The position numbers and the translations under genes are program-made. The notes below the pieces were generated by a model, which was not told the origin of the DNA, searched no databases, and was given only the letters and a program-made list of their open reading frames with translations. Positions 1-12,000 of a stretch of 28,777 nt of DNA are shown piece after piece. The stretch covers positions 1 through 28,777 of the IMG/VR virus record IMGVR_UViG_3300037961_003476; one strand, given 5' to 3'. This DNA comes from a virus. Position 1 is the first letter of the stretch. The number at the start of each line of letters is the position of its first letter.

Positions 1-3000
1 GCTGTGAGTGCCAATGGTCAATTCCATATCACCTGTTGCTGGGTTATAGGTTGCAGCAGTTGGGGTGAATTGGACCAGAGGAGATGCACCAATGTTTACT
101 GTGATTGTAGTGCCAGTTGTGGCAGTAATAGCGACAGCAGTATTGAATGCAGGATCTCCAGCACGAGGATAATCGTGGAAAGTCCTATCACCATCAGCAT
201 CACATGTAAATCTCAGAGAGTGTGGACGGACCTTGATAGTATCGGATGTAGTCAGAGTGTGAGTGCCGATAGTCATCACCAACTGACCAGTTGAAGGTGT
301 GTAGACTGCAGAAGACACATCGAATTCTTCCAGATCTGCTTCGCCACCACTGTAGGGACCCTGATATGTTGTAGGATCCTTGAGCATGAAACCAGTAACA
401 GAGGTTCTGGTATTAACTTGATGATACAGAAGATTATTGATTGCTTGGAAGGACAAGTGCATTGCCTTATCAATAGCAGTCAAAGATTCTGCATATTCAC
501 CAATCAGACCGTTGGCAATAGGTGCTCCAGCAGCATCGAAATACTTCTTAGTGAATTCAATGATATTGTAGTTACCACCCTGAGAAACGTCTTCTGCAAG
601 AGCGTCAAGCATCAGACCAATGTCACGACGACACTTAAGTTGACCAGGAGAATATGTGCCAAGAGACTCATCAGGGAGGTCAGCCAGTGTGCCATTCAGC
701 AGAGTTTCATCAACAACTTCATAGAGAGTTGTGATTGCTGCCTGCACATCTGTGCAGTTATCAGTGCCATTATTAGACTGGTTAGCACCGTTAGTGCCGT
801 AAGGATCGTTAGGTGATGGGTCAGCAGTAATACCATTACCATCGTAACCACCATGATCAACTTCACTCCAAGGAATGAATGTAACGCCACCATTAGGTTG
901 ACCAGATGGTGCTGTGAAGTTAGAAGTCAGATTGTTGGTGATTGCCAACTTCATCAAATCTTTTGCCTTCTCGAATCCAAAACGAGTCTCAGCAGACTCA
1001 TTATTGACATACACAAAGTTGCCATTTACATCGAAATACTTTTGGCAAAGTTTACGAGTATAGACGTTACCACCACGGAAGATATCGATAGAAATTGCAT
1101 CGATATACAATTCAAGGTCACGGATACACTTAGAAGGATCAGGTACGGTGAGTGACGTATATTGCGTCATCATCTCATCATATGCCTTATTAGCAATGTA
1201 TTCTTTGTTTCTCTGAATCAGACGATATGCATCAGAATATCTGCTCCAAGAGTTGGTAATAACATCGCCAGGGAAGTAGAATCTAGGATGTCTAACAGCG
1301 ATCTCTGCTTCAGCAAAGTCGATAATTTGCTGCTTGTTGCCAAGGATCATTGCCGAAGCATCCTTGAATCTGTTTGCAGCAACGCCATGGAATACAGAAA
1401 CTGGGTTACCGTAGTTTGCTCTGTTGTTGATTACAATATCGCCTTCTTGGAAGTTACCACCAGTCAACTGAGTATACTTAACTTCAGTATTTCTAACTTC
1501 TTCAAAGTCGAGGAAGTCATCATTGATTCTATTAGCAGAATCGTAAAGCTCAGTAGGTGTAATAGAAGATTGAGAAATGTTATCGAGAATAACATTAGGA
1601 TTAGTAATACTAACCAGACGCTCAAACAGAAGACCGTAGAAAGTGGAGCCTGGGTTGATAATCAACTCGTCAACAGGGTCGCTAGTAGCAGGATCAATAT
1701 AAGGAGAGATGAATGTAATCTGACCAGCAATCTTAGAGGATGCTGAGTAAACAAACTCATTCAATCTCAGGTCAAAGATACCAGTTTCAAACTGTGCAGT
1801 ACCTGAAGTCTTACTGACAACAATATCATCAGTAACGTTACCATTTTCATCAATATTTGTTTCTTCAATAATTGCAGTATCGCCTTCAAGGTTAGTAATA
1901 GACTCACCAAACTCAAAGATAGTATTGCTATTCAGTTGAGTAACACTTTGGACAAGTGCTGAGAATAGAGTGCCACGAGTGATTTCTTCATTCAGGTTGA
2001 ATGTGCCACCAACCAAGTTGATAACATCGATATGACTTGTGCCAGAGTCAATAACAGTGGCAACAACGTCACTATCTACACCTTGGACTTGCTGACCCAA
2101 TGTTGGGAAGATACCGAAGTTTGGTGTGCCTGCCTGACCAGAATACAACTGAATTCTGTAAATTGGTGTAGGAGTGATGCTAAGGGATCTGTAGTTAACT
2201 CTAGATGCAGGTTTGGGAGGCTCAGCGAATACGATGTTACCACCAACAATAGAGTAAGAAACGCCAGGTGCCTGAATCACACCGTTGATGGTAATCATCA
2301 ACTGATTCTGCTGGACGATAACTTGCTCACCTTCGACAGTAATTGGGAAGGACTTGTCAATACCGTTAAACTGAGGAGCAATGTCATCCAGTTTCTTCAC
2401 GATAGAGGTCAAGATTTCCTCAGAGGAAGTCAGACGCTTTTTACGGAAGAGGACTTCAGTATTGTTGTAATCGGTGTAAATTGGTTGTGCTGCACCGAAA
2501 GATGTGATTTGGTTAACGTTGGAGTAGTTATTGATGTTAACTTCCTTCGTAAACTCAGTACCGACCTTTCTACCCGAAACATCCTTACCGCCGACCAGTT
2601 GCAACTGACCAAACATGTTGAAACCAGCAGGGTGGTTGTTTTCAAGGATTTGAGTCTTCCATTCGGTAATGGGGATCTCAGACTTGATAACGTAAGAGAA
2701 GTTTTGATAGAAGAAGGAATCTTGGATTTTTTGGACGATTTCAGAAGGTTTACCGACATTATCGATAAACTTACCAGGAGTCCTTGTCAGAGAGCCGATA
2801 TTCAGCACACCACGAGCAATACTCAAGTTATCGATGACACCAGACGCTTTAGAGATAGATCCAGTGACTTTTTCGCCAACTTGCCAATCTCCGTCGTAAT
2901 CGACGATTTTGAGGATCTTAGGACCGATTTGCCAACCAGTATTGGTAGAAACCTTACCAGTTGCACTTGCAAGCTCAACTGCACTACCTTGGTAGACTTC

Positions 3001-6000
3001 TTCACCTTCAAGGAAGCGAGATGTCTCAACAACTGCTTCTGCACGACCACCGAAGACTTCGGTGAGCAATACTTGACGACCACTACCCTGAGTCAGGAAT
3101 GTGATGTAATCACCTGCTTGTGCTGCTTGTAAAGTCAGTGCAAAGCGAATTTGGTCGGATTCCAGTGAATTTTGTTGACCAGCGATTGCATAGTAGATCT
3201 GACCTTCAACCAAAGAAGTCAAACCTGCGCTAGAGGGTTTAGGCAATATACCTTCAGTGCTACCGACATTTTCAGCACGGAATTGGATTTCTGCACCAGT
3301 TGTAATGCCGTGAGGGAAGTTAAACTGCAGATAGTTGAGGTCAAGGTTAACAACGTAGTTAAACTCGGACTTCAGCGTAACTGTGGGCTCAGATGAGTAT
3401 CCAGCACCAGGATTCTTAATAATGATCTCACTGAGTCTATTATTCTTGATAACGGCAACTGCATCAGCACCTTCACCGCCACCACCTTCAATAACAACTG
3501 CAGGAGTCGATGTATAACCAGCACCTGGATCAATAATCTTAATTTCAGAAAGAATCGAAGTATTGAAGAGTTGGAGGTTAACAGGGAAGGTAATTTCTGG
3601 TTTCAGAGTATAATCGTGAGAATAACCGAAACCAAACTCATTATTCTTAAGTCTCTTGATCTTACCGATATTTTTACCAGTCAAGAAGACGGATGCACCA
3701 CTACCTTCGCTAGGAATTACAACTGTGACAGATCCACCAGATCCAGACAGTGTGGGACCAAGAATGCCAGGAATAGCGTCAATATCAACGCTTGCAACGG
3801 TATAACCTTTGCCTGGATCGGCAACTTGGACAAGACTGATTGCTCCAGACCCAGTTTCCTCGTCTGGAGTAACTGTGACGGTAACTTTACCACCTTCGCC
3901 GTCTCCAGCAACAGGAACGTCATAATAGACGCCAGGTGCGTATTCTGTGCCACCGTCATTGATAACAACCTTCTCAATTTGACGGAAGGATGCAATATCG
4001 GAGATAATTGGTAGTTTTTTGTAGAATCCACCAGGAGAAACCAGTTTGATCGAGTTGATAGGTCCAACTGCTCTTGTAGAAGTAGTAGAGTAGAAAGAAT
4101 ACTCCTGACCTTGATCATTTGCCCCGATCTCAGCGTTACTACGCTCAGGCTCTCTATTAAGTGGGAATTTGAATTCAGTATCGCTTACAATTTCGCTGAC
4201 TCTGAATCTACCTTGATATGGTGTTGTGATAACGTCAATATACGAGTTATCACCGACTGGAGAATTAGCTCCTGTCCTAGAAGGATCGAAGTAGTAAGAA
4301 ATGTTTGTGACATCGCCCAGTACCAAGAATTTAACGAATGGATTTCCTGCACCAGCACCTGCGATACCAGGAGTGCCATCTCTTACAGTATTATTGAAGG
4401 AATACTCCAACTTATACTGGTTATCCTGAGAGAAGGACAGATAGTATCCGAAGTTGGAAGGATCGCCAACATCGAAGTTGTACTGGTGATTTCTAGTAAA
4501 CAGAAGGGTAGGATGCTTAGCATAGACGTTTACATTCTGGATACCATTATTGACAAAGGCAGGATCAGAAACTGCTGCTGCTCTAATGCCAAGTGTAAAC
4601 TCTCTAGATCCGATAACATCATCAACGAAGAAAGATCCGTTGAATTGATTACCTTGGAATCCTTCGGTAAAGAGAATATCGTTTGCTTTATAGAAGTGAG
4701 GAGTATTAGATGTGAAATACACCTTATCAGTCCTAACACTACCAGTCATGATGATGTCTTTCTCAAGACGTGCTGTTACACGAATCTTCTTGACAGAAGC
4801 AAAACCAGAGATCTCAACAGACTTCTCATCTTCTGCCAAAGTGATATTATTAGTGTTGACACTAACAACGTCGTTAGGAATGAAGTTAGATCCAGGATGG
4901 ACTTCTAAGATCTCAATGCTGTAGTTATTACCTTGGTCATAACCCATCAAACGGGTCTTAAGACTAATTGCTTCAGAAGTTGCAATATGACTCCAAGTAA
5001 CCTGACCGTCAGAAACATCACCAGTGGTGTGAGTAGGAGGGACTGCTGTAGTAACGCCACCGCCACCAGCAGCAACTTCATAAACGTTGAGACGATACCA
5101 AACACGCTGACCAACAGCATACAAACGATGTGGCAACCACTCAGGCATATCCAGACCAGTATACTGAGGTCTAGGATAAGGATGCTGAGTCAGGTCAACA
5201 GTAAACTTACCTGCATCATCGATAAATGCCCAGTTGATAACACCGTCAGAAACAACACCAGTGTTATGCTGAGGTGCAATAGTGCCAGATGTGCCAGCAC
5301 CTTGTGCCTCATAGATTCTCTTTTGGTTATAGACACGATCTCCCTGTGCATATGCAGTGCCTGCCTGCCAAGGTGATTCTTCTTCAATAGTATCGAAGTA
5401 AGTGCCTTCAATCTGGTTTACATCAGCAGGGGATGCTGTGGTGCGGAATCTATCAGTAGTGTTGAATGTGCCGTAGGTTTTACCGACTCTATACTTGGTG
5501 CCAACGCCAGGATTTTGCAGAGTGCCTGCAGGAATCTCTGTAATAGTTGCAAATGCAGTTGTAGTGCCAAGGTTATTAAACTGCTGCAGAATAGAATACT
5601 TAGTCAGTTTGACATCTTGATTAAATGTCAGCTCAAGGACGTTATCAACCTTCTGATACAGAGCATCTCTAATATAGAATTTGGGAATAACATCTGCAGA
5701 AATAACCAGTCTCTTACCACGAGGTGAAGGGATGGTAGAAGTCTTAGAAGCATACTGATCATATACTGAAGATAGTGTATATGTACCAGGAATCATCGTG
5801 GAGAAAGTCTGGGACATGTCCAGAATTTGCAAACCACCAGGACCTTCTAACCACTCACTGATTGCACCAGTGCTGATAGAATTCCAAGTCATACCGATTG
5901 TATGATCGGTAAAGGCAATAGTGCTATGCTTATTAAGACCAGTCAATGTATAAGATGCACGCTGAGTGTGTGCTCTATCAAACTTAATCAGTGCAACATC

Positions 6001-9000
6001 AGAGTTGGATGTGGTGATTGCAATCTCAGCGGTTGGCACAGTATATGAAGTGCCAGGATAAGGTGCAATATCATCAAGCACAAAGTCATCGATGTTACCA
6101 CGGAAAGAATTGCTTGTAGTTGGAGGACTGGAAGGACCACAGATAACAACGTCATCGAGAGCAACATCAGTAGTGCTCTGATAACTGACTTGCTGGTTAC
6201 CACCGATGAAGACCTCATAACGATACAGACCCAGAGACTCTTGACGTTTCTGGACAGTAACATGGACCCATGCACCAGCAGCAAAGGCATCCCAGTTAGT
6301 TGCAGCAACAGAAGAGGCAACCTGAGTGCCATTCAAGTAAAGGATAACCTTCTGGTAGTCAGGATCAGTGCTATCACCTTGAATAGTTGCAGTAATCGAA
6401 TTAGTATTAGTAGCATCGTTGACATGCAACAATGTAGGCTCATGAGCGGTGCCCCATACAGTTGTATTCATGGACATCCACATTCTACCACTCCACTCAA
6501 CTGGTTGTAGACCCAAGTCAGTAATAGTGATAGGTGCAACGTCGTTAAACTTCAGAGATCCAGTGCCAAACTTATAAACAGCGGCATCAAATGTCAGATC
6601 AGACTGACTATAGTAGTTGTAAGTGCCAAGCTCTTGCTTAGTAGTATCTTCAACAGGATTTGCAGCATTACCCATTCTCCAAGAGACGAGCTGATCGGAG
6701 AGTTGACGGTTAGCAGCAATAATGGTGTCACCAGAGTTATCCAAAGCATGAGTATATGCTTGGAAACCAATACTTGCAGTGTCATCAATCTTAGTCTGAT
6801 ATAACAGAGTGCCGTCATACTTCATGTAAGAAATAACTGCATATCTCTGATTCTGAGATTCAATAACATCAGAAACTAGAGTATAGTTACCCCACTGGTC
6901 ATAAGAAATACCAGCATGATGCATTTCAAGGAAATCGCCAGAAGTTGTGACTGTCTTACTCCATTCCCATTCAGTTTGTGCTTTGGTAAGCAAGAATTTA
7001 CTGACGTTGATCTTATCGTACTTGGATGCAGCAGAATTAAAGATATCCCAGACAACGATGACTGCACCGTAGTCATCCATAGTCATTCTAGGGTTGACTA
7101 CACGTCCACCCACTGTAGGCACTTGCTTGATCCAATCCATCTCAAGGTTTGCACCATCATAGAAGAATTCACCGAAGATCAAGTCATCATTTTGGTCGTT
7201 AACACCAATGAAGAAGAATCTATCATCGGAGATCATCATGATTTGATGCATCTTCTCAGAATCATCCTGAGATGCAACCTTACGCTTCTCAACCAGATCA
7301 CCCTCAATACCACACTGAATGATCCACATATCATCAGGATCAACAGAGTTAGTATCGGTATAACCACAAAGGTAGATACGTTGCTCTTGGTCAAGGGCAA
7401 TAGAAGTTACATAATCTCTTCTGGTGCTACCAGAGATACCAGCGATTGCTCTCTGCCACTTCAGAATACCGTCAGGATCGTTTGCGTTGTTGAATCCAGA
7501 CTCATAAAGTCCCAACCAGATATCGGGATTAAATGTATCATTGTCAGGGTTTTTAGTTTGGCCTGTAACATATATGAGGTCGTTTTCTGGAGCATCATTG
7601 ACCACCATCTTGAGGAATTCAGCTCTCTTCTGGTTGGCATTGATAGGAATGAGAGTCCTTTCCCAAATCTTCTGACCAAGGTCATCAAACTTAGCAAGGA
7701 AACCAGATTCATCACCATCTGTCTCAGTGATCTTACCGCAGATATATGTAAAACGTTGAGAGGTAACTTTGATATCATTAACTTCAATGATACCAGTTGC
7801 TTCCATATATTCGGTCAACCAATAGCGAGTCTTCTTAAACTGCTGAGGATGAGAAACACGAATTTGAGGAGGATTCTCAGGATCATAACCATTACCAGAG
7901 TTGATAATGTTGACTCTGTTAATTTGACCAGTATTCTCCAGTACAATCTCTAACTGACCATCCTGACCAGAGGATGTAATCAATTCAAAGGTGGGAGGAA
8001 TATCTTCGTTGTAACCAACACCAACTTGAGCTACATTGATGCGCTCAATACCAGAAACAACCTTAACTTTGAAGTTTTTATTGGTGTTGTCAATAACAGG
8101 AGAAGAATTGACAATCAATTCGTCTTGTTGGCGAAGATCATGGTTAGCGTTAGTAACGATCACACCATATGGGCGATCACCAATGATCTCCTTAGAATAG
8201 GAGTTAATCTTCTGACCCTTGACAGATTCGATAAGTGCAGAGGCACCGAAACCACCTGTGCCTTCATCGTCAAAGAAGACAGTATCATTAACCTGATAAG
8301 AAACACCAGGATTCTCAATAACGAAACCATCAATCTGAGCATCCTCAAACTGAGTGGTTGTCTCAACTTCAATGTCCACTCTGGATTCTTCAGAAACCTG
8401 AGGGAAGTAATCATAGATTTGTAGAGTTGCCTCTTCAGACATCTCAAGAATCTCTTGCTGCTCATTAGCATCAATGATTCCGTCGTTGTTACTGTCCTGA
8501 ATCTCAAAGATAATAGGATAACCTTCGATTTCAGTTGTTAGGACATCTGCTTCTTGGTTGGGTTGACGATCAACATCGATGTCAACATTGACATAAGGAT
8601 CTCTATAACGGACAACATCTTGAGGAATATTTTCCTGAGTTGCTCCCTGAGCAAAGTTCCATTGATCAGGCAGTGAGTTAAACTGAGGTCCAAGGATATA
8701 TGGGAATTCAGCAACACCAGCTTCCGATGCATCAATAGTAATAAAGTATGCATAGGTGCCATCAGGATACTGAGGTGTCTTACAGAAACGACCGTTGTAG
8801 TTATCCAGATCACCAGATTGGAAGTCATATGTATAGTCAGCAACAAACGATCCAGCAGGATATGTGGACAACTCAGGTCCATCAATACGAGCAGGGTTAG
8901 GGTTAGTAGCTTGATCAAATACAACGTTATCCTTTAACTTATAGGATGTGCGAAGTCTTCTAATACCACTGTTTTGGTCGGTTGGATCAATGTAACCATA

Positions 9001-12000
9001 AGGACCGTAGATTGGGTTACCATCATAAGCCCAACCCAGAATAGGAGAGTGCTCAAAGTTAGATGCAACTTCTTGGAATTGCTGTGTAACAGGATTAAGG
9101 AAGACGTTATCGCCAACCACATAACGAAGCTCTTTAGGATCACTAAGGTGAGCATACTCACCACCAAACTGGTTATTCAGACCAGTAAAGACATATCCTC
9201 TTGCTCCGTCATACTTATTGACAAGATCATATTGAAGGTTTCTATTCCACTCAAACACCTGTGGTGTAAATTCAGCAAAATCACCAACAGACTCAAGTCT
9301 AACAGTAGTAAGACCTTGTGTATATCCAATACCTCTGTTTGTGATCTCAACACTAAGGACTCTACCTTTATCCTCACCAACAGTGCCGATAATTGCCCTT
9401 GCAATAGCACCGAAACCATCACCATTGATTACAATCTCAGGAGCAGTGGTATATCCACTACCAGAGTTAATAATAGCGATAGAAACGATACGACCGTTAA
9501 TAACAATAGGTTGTGCCAGAGCACCTTCACCAGAGTTAACTCTAACTGCAGGCAGTGAAGTATAACCAGTACCAGCAGAAGTAATATTAACACTTTGAAT
9601 AGGACCACGGACACTTGCAGTTGCCTCAGCACCTGTGCCACCGCCACCAGTAATAGAAACGCTAGGTTGTGAAGTATATCCTGTGCCTGGTTGCTCAACC
9701 AGAATTCTGGTGACGCGACCACCAGTTACGACAGCTTGTGCGGTTGCTCCAATACCACCACCGCCAACGATGGAGACCAAAGGAGATTCTGTATATCCAC
9801 TACCTTGATTGGTAACAACAAAGGATGTCAAACTACCATTAACAACAACTTCACCAGCAGCACCTGTGCCGCCACCACCAGTAATTTCAAGAGCAGGTTT
9901 AGATCCTGCATCATAATCCTGACCACTGTTATCAACAGTGATGCCAGTCAGAGGACCAAATCTAACAAACTCACCAGACTTGTATGCCCAGATAGACACA
10001 CCATTCACCCAAGCACCAATCGAGGTATTTGCTTGAATATCTTGACGCTCAGAGATAGTTTGGACAAGTCTTGGGAATCTAAGCAGTTTACGCTGGTTGC
10101 CAGGAATCAGTGCCGACCCAGTGAAAGGACCAACCTTATAATTGGGTAGACCAGAGGAAGCAACATAAACATAGTCATCATTAAAGAAGGAGTTTTGGAT
10201 ATTTGTTGTAAACTCACTAACAACGTTGTTGATAGAATTAACATTGGACTTACCTCTGTTAAGGTCCACAGAAAGAAGGATATTACCTTCAGGAATGATC
10301 TCTGTGGGAGTATTGATTTGATATGTAAATTGGAATTCGTCAATACGAGAGGTAACTGTAAAGGTGCCGTTAAACACAACAGGGTTAGCACCATAGATCG
10401 TCACCTGATCAGAAACCAGAAGACCGTGGGGGTTACTACAGACAACAGTTGCAGTCTGGTTATTAACACCACCAGGAGTAACGCTAGTAACCTGAATTAG
10501 TTTCTTAACGTTATACAACCATGAAGATAGTCTCTCATCTATTGCAGAAGATCCGAGTTTAGCAACCTTCAGCTTGTCACCTTGCAGATAGTAAGATCCA
10601 GTATCATTCAGGATCGTTGTGCCTGCTTCTGCAATACCAAGGACTCTGAGTTTACACTCGGCGGAAGTGCCTTGATTGACATATACAAAGATATCAGAGA
10701 AGACAATGGTGCCAGGATCCCAATCCTCTACAACACCATTTTTAGATCTGGTGCATTCAATAAACTGGTTAAGTGATTTCTCTTTATATTGGACAACCTC
10801 TTGATCGTTGATACGAATGGTGCCGTTTCTTTCTGGCCATCCAATCGTGGAGTCAACGGTAATAATTTGACCCTCTGTAGACAAAGGCTCAACTAGAGTC
10901 GTCTTATAAGGAATGACAAAACTACCACTCAAGGTCTCTTCAGAGATTGCCAATTCGTAGATAGTGTCCTTACCTTCAATAATAGTAATGACGTTTTCAA
11001 TCAGTGCCTGTGCATTTTTGACACTAAGGTCAACAGGATCGGCATACTGAGTAAGTTGTGAGTCAATCAGATTGGCAGGATCACCCTCAATCAACTCAGC
11101 ACGCAACACAGTGTCAACAACCCATGTAGCAGCAGATGGTGAGATGATCTCATCTCTAGGATAATAGATATCCACCTGCTCACCAAACATGATCTTAAAC
11201 AGATACTGTGTGGAAAGCTCAGTGCCCTTACTGATGTAGAAGTCACTGATATTTTTAATTACTTGGACAGGATTGATTGAAGAATAATCAATCTCAATAG
11301 TAGGAAGATATTGTCTTCTAAACTTATCAAAGACTTCTCTGATAAACAGAGAGTCTAAGTTAATAACTGTAGATGCAGCAGGGTGAGTAGACTGACGCAG
11401 TGCTGCTTCACCTGCATAGATCTCGTTATGTAGGTTATCGTATCCAACAGCACCAGATACACCACGACTACATCCAAGGAATGCAGAAGGTGAATAACCT
11501 TTACCTGCCTCAATGATTTCATAACCAGTCAGCTCATTGAAACCAACAGCAACGGATGCTCTTGCTGCTTTAGGCTCAGCAATGTAGATCTTAGGAGGCT
11601 CTGTTTCAGAATATCCAGTACCGAAGTTGGTAATGTTAATATCAGTGATCTCACCGTTAAAGATAGTTGCTGCAGCAGTTGCACCTGTGCCACCAATAGG
11701 CACACCATAGGGATCCTTTCTATCGTCAACGATGTAAACGGAAGGAGCGTCGGTATAACCTCTACCACCTGTCAACATCTCAATGTTAGTAACAGCACCA
11801 GACGCAACAGTAACGTCAAGCACCTGAGCACCGATAGGTTGAATAATCCTTGCTCTAGGTGGAGTTACATATCCTCTACCTCTATTTGTAATAACGATCT
11901 CGTAAACTTGACCGTCTTGGTTGATTCTGGAGATTGCCTGAGCATTGATACCACCTTCAGGTGCTTCATCCAGATAGACAATAGGAGGATTGCTGTAGTT

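Noticed and set aside
2032-3132. A 366-codon plus-strand open frame and similar long ones across 1-9.6 kb (for example 6916-7953, 8974-9558)
   Set aside because: They lie in the frame exactly antisense to the giant gene. Plus-strand stops there correspond to TTA, CTA and TCA codons on the minus strand, which are rare in this gene, so long antisense frames arise without coding. Their translations look like low-quality Cys/Arg/Ser-rich shadow sequence.
9300-9960. CRISPR-like array from regularly spaced similar segments
   Set aside because: The regularity is in the protein sequence (GxGY units) of an open reading frame; DNA copies are diverged and there are no identical repeats with unique spacers.
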